A DNA stretch of 59,987 bases from an uncultured bacterium (lineage in GTDB: Bacteria > CSSED10-310 > CALFER01): the NCBI GenBank assembly GCA_937951895.1, contig CALFER010000041.1, positions 1 through 59,987 of the forward strand. The letters run 5' to 3'. Position 1 is the first letter of the stretch, and each line of letters starts with the position of its first letter. This document shows positions 8,120 through 16,112 of the stretch, in pieces. The position numbers and the translations under genes are program-made. The notes below the pieces were generated by a model. It saw only the letters and a list, made by a program, of their open reading frames with translations. It did not search any database and was not told the origin of the DNA.

Positions 8120-10759
8120 TCAGAATGGCTCGGCACTTCCGTACGACCACTCCACGACATCATAATCGATCAGTGTCTGCGCGCCCGGGTTCACCATCCC
8201 GCCCCAGAACCGGAGCCCTTCCGCACCGCCATCCGTTTCCGGCCAGACGAACGTCAGAATGCCGGTCTTGGAGAACGAATCGGGGTCGAGTGTCGCGGGG
8301 CGGAAGTCGACCGATTGCGACCATGACGGCCAGAACCAGTAATTCTGATACACATCCAGAATCACGAATTCATCGAACACGAACGAAGCCGCCAGCGGAT
8401 TGGCGCATGCACAGTCCAACAGGAAGGTGTCACCGAGGGACAGGTGACGATCCGGCATATCCAGACTCACAAACGGAACCCCGTTGCTGCTCATGAATCC
8501 GATCGTGCGGCCACTCGACAATCCATGCACATCCGTCACCCGGACCGGAACAGAAAAGACGCGGTCGCTCTGGGTCGGCGTTCCGTGAAACAACCCGTCT
8601 TCCGACATGTCCATCCCGATCGCCGGATCGAACAGATAGCGGTCCGGTGTCCACACAAGCCTGGTGTTGGACTCGATCGAGGATTCGCCCATGATCGACG
8701 ACAGAATCATATTGCCCGAACCGTCTGAAATGCCGGAAATGAAGGAGAAGCCTGTCTCACTCATCGGACCGTACGCAAAGAAGATATCTCCGGAGGCCGT
8801 GAGTGTCGCGCTGAAATCGAAATCCGTGTTTGTCAGATTGTAGCGACTCGTGACCCATCGAACGGTCATCCGATCCGTCAATTTTTCGACAAAAATCCCC
8901 TCCCCCTCCTGCGTGGCGTACTGCTGCAGATCCGAACCGAATGGCGTGATCGCCGCATGGTTTCTGAGATTATTGATTCCGCGGATCGCCACAAACGCAT
9001 CTTCGAAGATGATCGAACCGTCCGTTGTCACGGCAATGTGCTGATAGGTTTCAGAAAAGAACGGGAAGTCGAATCCGAGATCAATCGGGACGAATCCGTC
9101 ATCAGGATTCGGCTGAGGCGTCAGCGGATCCGACGTGACGGGCACGTAGTCCGCCGACTCGGTCTGCTGCGTGTATTCCGCCGCGATTTCCCAGGTGTAC
9201 GGAGGCGTTCCGCCAAGTGCGCTCAGGGCCTGACTGTACGGCTGATCGACGCGAGCGCCCGGGAGCGATTCCGTAGTGATCGCCGGAGTCGAAAAGGCGA
9301 CTGTGAGGGGGATGCAGACTCGTGTGGTCCGGTTGTTCTCCAGCGCCATCGGCAACCCGGATGCGGGGGTCTCATTGGCGGTCTCCGAGGTATAATCCAT
9401 GACTGAACAGGCATCGATACTCCCCTCATCAGCATTTTCCGGATCGGATTCGATCACGTCGAGAAACAGGGCGAAGGGGGCGTTCGGGGCAACGTGAGCC
9501 AGGAGCGGCGACACATCCAGCCCGAACTCGATCGTGCGATCCTCCGGGTCCGTTCCGCCCTGCATGTAGTTCGGGCCGCCCTGAAAGGCGAAAATCGGCA
9601 GATTGAGCCGATATTCCGGTTGCGTGGCGTCCGGGTCCGACGCGATGCCCGGAACGACCGCGATCTTGTTCCGGCAGGTGTGGGTCAGCGTGATTTTCAA
9701 GGTGAGCAGCGGCGCGTATTCCGGAAGGGGTTCGCACGTGTAAATCTGATTGTACAGACCCATCCCCTTTTCAGAGACAGGCACAGCCAGCAACCGGTAC
9801 GGCATGTAGATGAAGCCGTCGTTCGCCCATCCGGCGCCCCAACTGTTGGCGATGATCATGGCGCCGATCTCCCAGTCCGTCAGATCGACCACGCCATCTC
9901 CATTGGTGTCTTCGGTGTTGGTATACCGGCCGTCACCGTTGTAATCGAGACAGATCGTATCGTCGTAGCCGACAAACGTCATGAGGTGATCCACCAGAAA
10001 CTGTCCCTGTGGACCCCATTCTCGGATAACATATTCCCCCTCGAATGGTGTCCCGGCCGGAAGCTGGTCGGCCGTCAGGTCGATCGTGTTGGCGCCGAAC
10101 AGTGCGATTCCGCCGGTTTCGGAACCGCTGAGGCGATTGTCGAACCATTGACGCATCGTGTCGAGTTGATCCGCCGCCGACACATCGATCAGAGCCGTTT
10201 TGCAGAGGCGGTTGTGCATGGCGTGAAAGTACTGGTCGTAACCGGTCATCCAGCGCTTGAAACCTCCTGCGGCCAGCCCGCCGTAAACGTCCTGATTCGG
10301 GATGCCGCACGCCGTGGCGATCTGCCAGCCGTCGAAGGGGTCCGAGGCATAATCCTGGCCGTTGTTGAGGAAATTGTAGGTGAAATGGGTCGGGTATCGG
10401 GTCGAATTGGAGTCCGCTGCGACGTCGCGTGCCCGATCGATTTCGTAAGTGAATATGTATCCGATTGCGCTGGCCTGGGAACAGGATCCGTTGATCTGTG
10501 AGAATATGCCGCGGAAACAGGGTTCCTGCGAGTTGTCGATCCGGGGTGAGGGGGAGCGTCCGGGAGGCGTGGCGGAAAGCCGGATGAAGTGCGGGAGGTG
10601 TTTCCGGAATGCCTCTTCGGTGACGCCGGTACGGATCATGGATCGCCATGCCGGGTGGTTGGGGTGGGATGGATCGAGACCGGCGGCGGTGAGGTTCGTG
10701 ATGAGTCCCGTCATGGAAAGAACGGCGATGCAGAGCAACCAGATGGATATCCGAAACAT
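8120..10759 (-). CDS. Secreted papain-like (C1-type) cysteine protease with calcium-loop insert and FWPxW domain
   Basis: An 879-aa exported protein. Signal peptide 1-26; papain-fold peptidase about 70-330 with oxyanion Gln Q88 and nucleophile C93 (SQINGSCSQAS), His H258 (DHLMTFVGYDD) and Asn N305 (IANSWGAGW). Between H258 and N305 lie two dockerin/EF-hand-like calcium loops (about 272-296, DYNGDGRYTNTED and TNGDGVVDLTDWE), an uncommon place for them. A putative Ig (He_PIG-like) module (about 495-530, SLPGARVDQPYSQALSALGG) and a jelly-roll-like stretch follow, ending in the FWPxW domain (about 765-879, NYWFWPSW). The start has GGAGGG 9 nt upstream. It probably degrades or modifies extracellular protein; calcium dependence is inference. 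Confidence 0.85.
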   Translation of the reverse strand: MFRISIWLLCIAVLSMTGLITNLTAAGLDPSHPNHPAWRSMIRTGVTEEAFRKHLPHFIRLSATPPGRSPSPRIDNSQEPCFRGIFSQINGSCSQASAIGYIFTYEIDRARDVAADSNSTRYPTHFTYNFLNNGQDYASDPFDGWQIATACGIPNQDVYGGLAAGGFKRWMTGYDQYFHAMHNRLCKTALIDVSAADQLDTMRQWFDNRLSGSETGGIALFGANTIDLTADQLPAGTPFEGEYVIREWGPQGQFLVDHLMTFVGYDDTICLDYNGDGRYTNTEDTNGDGVVDLTDWEIGAMIIANSWGAGWANDGFIYMPYRLLAVPVSEKGMGLYNQIYTCEPLPEYAPLLTLKITLTHTCRNKIAVVPGIASDPDATQPEYRLNLPIFAFQGGPNYMQGGTDPEDRTIEFGLDVSPLLAHVAPNAPFALFLDVIESDPENADEGSIDACSVMDYTSETANETPASGLPMALENNRTTRVCIPLTVAFSTPAITTESLPGARVDQPYSQALSALGGTPPYTWEIAAEYTQQTESADYVPVTSDPLTPQPNPDDGFVPIDLGFDFPFFSETYQHIAVTTDGSIIFEDAFVAIRGINNLRNHAAITPFGSDLQQYATQEGEGIFVEKLTDRMTVRWVTSRYNLTNTDFDFSATLTASGDIFFAYGPMSETGFSFISGISDGSGNMILSSIMGESSIESNTRLVWTPDRYLFDPAIGMDMSEDGLFHGTPTQSDRVFSVPVRVTDVHGLSSGRTIGFMSSNGVPFVSLDMPDRHLSLGDTFLLDCACANPLAASFVFDEFVILDVYQNYWFWPSWSQSVDFRPATLDPDSFSKTGILTFVWPETDGGAEGLRFWGGMVNPGAQTLIDYDVVEWSYGSAEPF

Positions 10760-10871
10760 GGAAAAAACCCTCCGAAAGTGATTGAAGGAGCAAGGTGCAA
10801 TCAGATCCGGATACGAGATTGGCGTGGGATTTGTTTATTGGCTGAGCCGTCTGGAAACAGAAAATACGGAG

Positions 10872-10900
10872 TTGACAAACCGGAAAACGGGATGTAAGAA
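10872..10900 (+). promoter_or_regulatory. Promoter of the small RNA candidate
   Basis: A perfect -35 TTGACA (10872-10877), a 17-bp spacer and TAAGAA (10895-10900). Predicted transcription starts at about 10906, exactly where the first RNA stem begins. Confidence 0.55.
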
Positions 10901-10905
10901 AGAAG

Positions 10906-11063
10906 CATCTGCCGGAAACGGCAGGTGACGCTCTACTTTTTACTCCTCTCGAAACTGCGTATTCCCTGACGCAGTTTCCGCCCACGCAGTTCGGGGCTGA
11001 CACAGACGGCCTCCCAATTCCGTCTGGCTCTCACTCACCGTCAGCCTCGAACTCTTTTTTTTT
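10906..11063 (+). ncRNA. Candidate structured small RNA with C-rich loops, about 158 nt
   Basis: Seen directly: stem 1 is 9 bp (10906-10914 with 10919-10927) closed by a GAAA tetraloop. Stem 2 is 9 perfect bp (10951-10959 with 10970-10978). Stem 3 is 14 bp (10988-11001 with 11040-11053, one G-T pair) enclosing a further perfect 7-bp hairpin (11003-11009 with 11020-11026). Nine T follow at 11055-11063, as in an intrinsic terminator. A promoter with perfect TTGACA lies immediately upstream. The stem-2 loop contains TTCCCT, the inner stem-3 loop is CCTCCCAATT and the linker has TACTCCTCTC. Exposed UCCC/CCUCC motifs are known in regulatory RNAs that pair with ribosome binding sites. It does not match RNase P, tmRNA, SRP or 6S RNA features that I know. 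No reading frame with start and ribosome site fits it. Function is inference. Confidence 0.65.
11040..11063 (+). terminator. Intrinsic terminator of the small RNA
   Basis: The 3' arm of the 14-bp stem (11040-11053) is followed by C and nine T. The 5' arm is at 10988-11001. Confidence 0.8.
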
Positions 11064-11068
11064 AAACC

Positions 11069-11400
11069 GGGTGAACAGACTGAATCGGGAACGCCGGCAC
11101 ATCCCGGACGCTGAGCGTGTCGAAGCGTCCGATAGGATGAACCATGAATGAAAACGTAAGCTGGAACACCGGAATGGGTTTGTACTAACAGCTCCCTTCG
11201 ACAGGCTCAGGGAGTGGGATAGCTGATGGGTGAACAGACTGAATCGGGAACGCCTGCGCGGAGGCAGGCGCCACCCGAATCAGGATGAACAGAAAAGGGG
11301 GTGCCGGCAGAGACGCCGGCACAAAAACGACTCGCCACTGAATAGAATCAAGACGCAGTGAAGGGTTTTAAAAATCTGCGTAATCTGCGTAATCTGTGGA
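11069..11400. repeat. Cluster of REP-like palindromes and direct repeats
   Basis: A 27-bp sequence beginning GGGTGAACAGACTG occurs at 11069-11095 and again at 11228-11254. Between and beside the copies are palindromes: GGACGCT/AGCGTCC (11106-11130), CTCCCT/AGGGAG (11192-11214) and CGCCTGC/GCAGGCG around GCGGAG. A short direct repeat TCTGCGTAA (11375-11383 and 11384-11392) follows, with a third partial copy. A palindrome with the same GCGGAG centre occurs at 58035-58056. Confidence 0.7.
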
Positions 11401-11451
11401 TGCCTCCTCCCGGATCCAGCAGGCGGAAGAGACCTGTGCAGGAGGGGGATA

Positions 11452-11480
11452 TTGGCCGGACGCGCGGGCTGTGCTAATCT
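11452..11480 (+). promoter_or_regulatory. Candidate leaderless-type promoter for the GT-C gene
   Basis: TTGGCC (11452-11457), a 17-bp spacer and TAATCT (11475-11480), which ends 6 nt before the ATG at 11487. No ribosome binding site is present. Confidence 0.35.
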
Positions 11481-11486
11481 TCCGGC

Positions 11487-13613
11487 ATGTCCGAGACCCC
11501 ATCGCACCGTTTTCCCATCGCCGTTTTTCTCCTGTTCACCGGCTTGCAACTGCTGCTGTTCGCACCCCGGCTGAACTCGGACGGTGCTTACTATTACGAA
11601 TTCATGCGGTCGCTCGTGATCCAGAACGATCTGAATTTTGATGATGAACGCGAGTTCTTCACGTGGGAATGGGTGCCGGTGTTCCGGGAGTACATTCCCG
11701 GGAAATGGGGCGATACGGGATATCCCCCCAATATATTCTCGTTCGGACCCGCCATGGTCTGGCTGCCGGCCTACACGGCGACACACGCCATCATCCGGGC
11801 GCTCGGCGCCGTTGACTCGCCCCTGGCGATTTCGGGTTACGGCATCGCCTACCGGCTCCTCCCCATGACCATGTCCATGCTCGCGGGCCTCCTGACGCTT
11901 TGCTGGATCGATCGCCTGTCGCGCCGGTCGGGGTATTCCCGTTCCGCGCGCACGCTGGCGCTCGCGGCCATTCTGGGGGCCTCCAACCTGCCCGCGTTTC
12001 TGTTTGTGACGCCTGCGTTCTCACATGCCATCAGCACGGCGGCATCCACTGCCTTCTTTATCTTGTGGCTCGACAGCCGCGACCGATCCTCGACGGCCTG
12101 GCGCTTCGCCCTGTACGGCCTCGTGACGGGGCTCATGATGGCATCGCGATGGCAGAACGGGGTGAATCTGATTCTCCCGTTCGCGGATTTCATTTCCGAT
12201 CTGTTTGTGCGATCCGGCAGGCGCCTCACGGACACGATCCGGCGCTGGTCGGTCTGGACGGCGTCGTTTCTGATCGCTGTCGCGCCGCAACTGCTGGTGA
12301 CCGGCATCCTGTACGGCAATCCGTTCGTGGATCCGCAGGGACAGGGCGGGATGCACTGGCTGTCTCCCCGGTTCGACCTCGTCCTGTTCGAGGCGACCAA
12401 GGGGCTCCTCATGGTCAATCCGGTGTTTCTCCCGGCCATCCTTGGAATCGGCGTGCTGGCGGTGAAGCGCAGGGACCGGATCGCGTTCGGAGCGGTTGTG
12501 CTGTTCGTGTTGCATCTGTATATCAACGCCGTTCGCCGGGACTGGGCGGGCGTCGGATTCGGCATGAGACGTTTCCTGGATCTGATTCCCGTGTTCGCGC
12601 TCGGATTGATGGCGCTGATGGATGTGTTCCACGTGGAACGTCGCCGTCTGCTCCGAGGGTCGATCGCCGGACTGATCGGATGCGCCACGATCTGGAATCT
12701 GCTGCTGATGGGCCAGTACTATTACTCGAAGATGGGTGCCCCGTGGGTTCCCATGACGCGGATCGACATGATCCGGACGCAGTTCACGGAGGCGCCGGGA
12801 TTACTTATGAAACTGGCCGGAACGAGTCTTCTCGGGGAGATGTTCAGGACTGCCGCAGCGACCCCTGCCATCGCGCTGCTCCTGTCACTGATCGCATCGA
12901 TCGGTCTTTGGCGCGCTGTACGGAATCACCCTGCCGGCCGGTCACCCCGAACCGATCGCCTGCTTGTTCTGTCCGGAGCGGTGTATGCCGGAATCCTGAT
13001 CATCTGGATTGCCGGGTCGGCCATTTCAGCGGAACGGGTTCACACGGTCAACATGGTTGAGGGAAACAAACAGGGTTCGATCCGCACGCTTCGGATGAAC
13101 CCCGCGCAGGTCTATCGGGGGTGGCCCGGCGGCATCCGGTTCCATGGTGATTCCGGATGGACCCAGGTTGACGCCAGGGCGGAATACACCCGCAGCGAGT
13201 TTCTCACGCTGGGAACCATGCGTCTGATCGAATCGGAGCATCGATTCTGGCATGAATGGGGCCTGCGTCTGACGACACCTGTTCACGGCCGCTGTATCGC
13301 CATCGTCTACCGTCCGGAAACCCCTCACCCGGAGCCGGGTATCCTGGCGCATGTGACGGTCGGATTCGCCGATCGGACGGAGGAGCGATTCGATCTTCCC
13401 CGGCCGGATCCGGATGAATCAGGCAAAAAACAACCGGGAATCACCTGTGTTTCATGGCGATTCCCGGCGATTCAGGCTCTTGCAGTCGGATCACAGCGTG
13501 CATTCAGCGCGGAGTTTGCGCTGAGCGACACCCGGGCGATTCAGTGGATCAACGTCGCTTCCACGGCCGAAGCCGGCCAGTGGATGCTGCACGGGATGTC
13601 GATCCGCCCTTAG
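11487..13613 (+). CDS. Polytopic membrane protein, GT-C glycosyltransferase-like
   Basis: A 708-aa protein with about ten to twelve hydrophobic segments between residues 10 and 530 and an extracytoplasmic C-terminal domain (about 530-708). The first periplasmic loop holds acidic residues after transmembrane helix 1 (NSDGAYYYEFMRSL), the place where GT-C/PMT-type lipid-sugar-dependent transferases carry catalytic Asp/Glu; later loops include WGDTGYPPNIFSFGPAM and SRWQNGVNL. The family would transfer sugars from polyprenyl phosphate to protein or glycan outside the membrane; the substrate cannot be told. The start lacks a Shine-Dalgarno sequence and has a -10 box 6 nt upstream. It converges on the protease gene, leaving only 2 bp between stops. 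Confidence 0.7.
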   Translation: MSETPSHRFPIAVFLLFTGLQLLLFAPRLNSDGAYYYEFMRSLVIQNDLNFDDEREFFTWEWVPVFREYIPGKWGDTGYPPNIFSFGPAMVWLPAYTATHAIIRALGAVDSPLAISGYGIAYRLLPMTMSMLAGLLTLCWIDRLSRRSGYSRSARTLALAAILGASNLPAFLFVTPAFSHAISTAASTAFFILWLDSRDRSSTAWRFALYGLVTGLMMASRWQNGVNLILPFADFISDLFVRSGRRLTDTIRRWSVWTASFLIAVAPQLLVTGILYGNPFVDPQGQGGMHWLSPRFDLVLFEATKGLLMVNPVFLPAILGIGVLAVKRRDRIAFGAVVLFVLHLYINAVRRDWAGVGFGMRRFLDLIPVFALGLMALMDVFHVERRRLLRGSIAGLIGCATIWNLLLMGQYYYSKMGAPWVPMTRIDMIRTQFTEAPGLLMKLAGTSLLGEMFRTAAATPAIALLLSLIASIGLWRAVRNHPAGRSPRTDRLLVLSGAVYAGILIIWIAGSAISAERVHTVNMVEGNKQGSIRTLRMNPAQVYRGWPGGIRFHGDSGWTQVDARAEYTRSEFLTLGTMRLIESEHRFWHEWGLRLTTPVHGRCIAIVYRPETPHPEPGILAHVTVGFADRTEERFDLPRPDPDESGKKQPGITCVSWRFPAIQALAVGSQRAFSAEFALSDTRAIQWINVASTAEAGQWMLHGMSIRP

Positions 13614-13615
13614 AA

Positions 13616-14929
13616 TTACGGACCGAATCCCCATTCGGCTGTTGCGAGATTCGAGCGTGTCTGGGTGACGGTGCTGTCGGTGATGACGGAATAGAACCGA
13701 ATACCGCTCATCGAACTTCCGACATTCGGCCAGTAGAACGGGTCAAAGACCGGCCATGTCCAGTTGCCCGTGTCGATGTTCCCTTCCCACCATGAATAAT
13801 AGGGCGGATAGCCCTGCCAGTATGGCCAGAACCAGTATTGGCCGTAGACATCGAGCACGACGAAGAGTTTGACATTGACCAGGCTCGAACCGGTGTTGCT
13901 GACGACGGTATTCGCCCAGAACAGGTCACCGGGCTGGAAATAGGAGCTGGGCATCTGGAGCTGGACGGTCGCATTTCCGGTCGGGGGAGGCGAGGACGGG
14001 GTGGGAGTCGGGGGTTGAGCGCCGTAATTCGGCAGGGGTGCCCATGTTCCGATCACGCACTGTCCCCGGGCGATCCTGAAGTAACCGCTTTCGCCCCAGC
14101 TTCCGCCCCAACTGTTCTTGCAGATCCAGCAGTTCTGGGCATCGTCCCAGCCGACCAGCACGACGAAGTGGCCGCCTTGGTTGTTGCCCCAGGCATACGA
14201 ATAGACCCCACCGCCATAGTTGTAGAAGTCTTCGTAGACCTCCATCCGGCAGGGAATCGGGCGGGTTGCGATGGCGTTTTTCAAGGCGGTTTCGTCGGCC
14301 GTAGCGTTGGTAACCCAGGTATAACTACTGATCCGTGTCGCCCTGGACTGCCAGTCGCCGCAGGTCGAGCCGCAATTGCTGTCCGATTGCGTATAGGGCA
14401 GGCAGGCGTCATCCGGCACGCCGTAGTCACGGAAGTAGTCCATGGCGCCTCCGAGATTCCATCCTGAGATGCAGTTGCCTCCGCCGCAGGAAAACAAGTG
14501 CTGTTCGGACAGATCGATTGCCATGCCGGGATTTCCTGTTGCGACCCGGATGATTCCTTCGACTGCGCCGACACTCGCGAACGCCGCGCAACTGCCGCAC
14601 TGAAGTTGATTCTTGACGCTGGTCATCCAGTTGCTGCCGTTGTAATTCCGCCAGTCGAAGCTGCTGCGCGAGGCATTTCCAATGAGCGGCATGTTTTTCT
14701 GGATGACGGGTTTCTGTCCCGGAGCGGGTTCTTTTTCCGGGATTGCGCCCAGCATTTTCTTCCGTTCCTCGGGCGGCAGGCTGCCGATTTCGGTTTCGAC
14801 GGCTGTCCACTGAGCGCCGGAGTCGCGGATGGCCTGGCGGATCTGATCGAGATCCTCGTTGCCGGCCAGCGCGGCGCCGGCACACGCCACAAGCGCGCAT
14901 GCCAGAAGCAATCGCATCATGTTCTGCAT
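13616..14929 (-). CDS. Secreted papain-family (C1A) cysteine protease with FWPxW domain
   Basis: A 437-aa exported protease. Signal peptide 1-22, a short propeptide-like region (23-85), then the papain core: Q108, C114 in QCGSCAAFA, H254 in GGHFVVLVGWDD and N272 in KNSWGGSWGESGYF, all in canonical context. A Pro/Thr linker (306-317) joins the FWPxW domain (about 318-437; FQPGDLFW, VVLDVYGQYWFWPYW). The start has AAGGAGG 9 nt upstream. It is shorter and closer to classical papain than the protease at 8120. Likely role: extracellular protein degradation or processing of surface proteins carrying the same C-terminal domain (inference). Confidence 0.92.
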   Translation of the reverse strand: MQNMMRLLLACALVACAGAALAGNEDLDQIRQAIRDSGAQWTAVETEIGSLPPEERKKMLGAIPEKEPAPGQKPVIQKNMPLIGNASRSSFDWRNYNGSNWMTSVKNQLQCGSCAAFASVGAVEGIIRVATGNPGMAIDLSEQHLFSCGGGNCISGWNLGGAMDYFRDYGVPDDACLPYTQSDSNCGSTCGDWQSRATRISSYTWVTNATADETALKNAIATRPIPCRMEVYEDFYNYGGGVYSYAWGNNQGGHFVVLVGWDDAQNCWICKNSWGGSWGESGYFRIARGQCVIGTWAPLPNYGAQPPTPTPSSPPPTGNATVQLQMPSSYFQPGDLFWANTVVSNTGSSLVNVKLFVVLDVYGQYWFWPYWQGYPPYYSWWEGNIDTGNWTWPVFDPFYWPNVGSSMSGIRFYSVITDSTVTQTRSNLATAEWGFGP

Positions 14930-14963
14930 AATGGGGGTCCTCCTTCAATGGTCCATACCTATC

Positions 14964-14993
14964 ATTAAAGCGAAAGCGAGGGAGGGTTGTCAA
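14964..14993 (-). promoter_or_regulatory. Promoter of the C1A protease gene
   Basis: A perfect -35 TTGACA (14993-14988), an 18-bp spacer and TTTAAT (14969-14964) on the minus strand, about 34 bp ahead of the start codon. Confidence 0.6.
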
Positions 14994-15089
14994 TGCGAGG
15001 GATCAGTGGAGAGGAGCGAGGAAAGAGTGGCGGAAGGGGAACGGATCGGGGAAGCATGAAATGCAAAAAGGGGGGGGCACAGGTAATGC

Positions 15090-15449
15090 TCATGCCCGGT
15101 TCATATAGTTCTCCGGAACAAACACATTTCGAATACGGAATGGTGCGGGAGATTCCAGCATCAGACGAACTCTGAGAGCAAACGACCCGGCCGGGAACGC
15201 AAAAAAAGGAGTCGGACTGTAGATATGCTCCACCCATCGGGGCGATTCGATCCCGTATTCGCGGCACAACGCACTGACGACCGCAGAGATAAGACCTTCC
15301 ATCCGGCCGATCGTGACGATCGGATCCTCGACGAGTCTTCTGCGTGTCATGTCGTCCGCACGTCTGAAATCATCAATAAATGTATTAACATATAATTGAT
15401 ATGAGTGGTTTGAAATCAAAATGATATTCAGGCAATCAAGGGCCGTCAT
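15090..15449 (-). CDS. Small partner protein of a nucleotidyltransferase pair
   Basis: A 119-aa soluble protein beginning MTALDCLNIILISNHSYQLY. Its C-terminal PAPFRIRNVFVPENYMNRA recalls the PVxFRRRNxFVSxxxL ending of small proteins encoded beside DUF6036-like nucleotidyltransferases (from memory). Its start at 15449 overlaps the end of the upstream gene by 14 nt, so translation is probably coupled. A longer frame to 15512 lies within the upstream gene and is not preferred. The DNA is A+T-richer than its surroundings near 15,370-15,430, a possible sign of transfer. The function is unknown; a toxin-antitoxin type pair is the best guess from gene order. Confidence 0.6.
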   Translation of the reverse strand: MTALDCLNIILISNHSYQLYVNTFIDDFRRADDMTRRRLVEDPIVTIGRMEGLISAVVSALCREYGIESPRWVEHIYSPTPFFAFPAGSFALRVRLMLESPAPFRIRNVFVPENYMNRA

Positions 15450-15954
15450 CGAAAAGTTCCTCCAGGAGCAACCTGGCACGAACAGGAAGAAGCGTCTCGG
15501 GATAATACTCAAGAACGATGCTCAGAGCTTCATCCGCGCACTTCAGTTTCATGACGTCCGACAGAAAGCGAATGTCATCAGCGTCCTCCTGCGTCCTGGC
15601 AGCCGCACACTTCATTGCAAAGAGAGTTCTGAGATCAGCCACGAGGATTTCCAGATGCGATAGAGATTTCCAGAGTTCGAAACCTGCACGCTGCGGGATA
15701 AAGGCCTTGGCTGCGTCATTGAGCCAATCAATCGGCAAATTCAATTCCTCAGCGACCTGCCGCGTTGCCTCCCGAATGGAGGAAGACTCTGTGAACCAGG
15801 CATCGACATCTTTCGTGGACGGCCTCGCATTATGGATCAAACACATGACCGCACCACCAACGATGTAGATCTGAGCCTTCAGCTCGAGTATTGACATGCG
15901 ATGATTGAGCGCATCAAAGGCAGCTTCTATTTGATAACGGTCCAGAAGTTTCAT
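15436..15954 (-). CDS. Nucleotidyltransferase-fold protein (DUF6036/AbiEii-like)
   Basis: A 172-aa cytoplasmic protein. Residues 29-55 carry a minimal nucleotidyltransferase signature: IYIVGGAVMCLIHNARPSTK then DVDAWF, giving a GG...T.DVD arrangement in which the two Asp would bind metal. Such proteins include type IV toxins and MNT-type antitoxins that add nucleotides to tRNA or protein. The overlapping small gene downstream is its probable partner. The start has no ribosome site; a TTGCAT-18-CATACT promoter ends 6 nt before the ATG, suggesting a leaderless transcript. A perfect 14-bp palindrome lies 45 bp upstream and could be an autoregulatory operator. Whether it is toxin, antitoxin or a tRNA-related enzyme is undecided. 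Confidence 0.65.
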   Translation of the reverse strand: MKLLDRYQIEAAFDALNHRMSILELKAQIYIVGGAVMCLIHNARPSTKDVDAWFTESSSIREATRQVAEELNLPIDWLNDAAKAFIPQRAGFELWKSLSHLEILVADLRTLFAMKCAAARTQEDADDIRFLSDVMKLKCADEALSIVLEYYPETLLPVRARLLLEELFDDGP

Positions 15955-15960
15955 TGGTCA

Positions 15961-15990
15961 AGTATGCCTTGACTCCTGCCGATAATGCAA
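15961..15990 (-). promoter_or_regulatory. Candidate leaderless promoter of the nucleotidyltransferase pair
   Basis: TTGCAT (15990-15985), an 18-bp spacer and CATACT (15966-15961) on the minus strand. The -10 box ends 6 nt before the ATG at 15954. Confidence 0.4.
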
Positions 15991-15998
15991 GTGTCCGC

Positions 15999-16012
15999 CC
16001 GGATGCATCCGG
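15999..16012. promoter_or_regulatory. 14-bp perfect palindrome, possible operator
   Basis: CCGGATGCATCCGG is perfectly palindromic and lies 9 bp upstream of the -35 box of the nucleotidyltransferase pair, in the divergent region with the gene at 16113. Confidence 0.4.
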
Positions 16013-16112
16013 ACTCGTCGCCCGGTGAAAAAACCAGCTCCACGAGAATCGAAGCATCGGTTTTCCTGATACCAGGCGGTATGATACGATGCACCCCCGG
16101 AAGGCGGGATGA

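Larger units (their letters stand above)
10760..11486. other. Long intergenic region with small RNA candidate and dispersed repeats (727 bp)
   Basis: No protein gene is supported. From left to right: leader of the protease gene at 10759; a promoter, three-stem RNA and intrinsic terminator (10872-11063); a 27-bp direct repeat flanking several short palindromes (11069-11320); a short tandem repeat (11375-11400); and the leaderless-type promoter of the gene at 11487. Confidence 0.7.

Noticed and set aside
11372..11404. TCTGCGTAA tandem repeat as a CRISPR or phase switch
   Set aside because: Only two full copies, no spacers, not in a gene or promoter.
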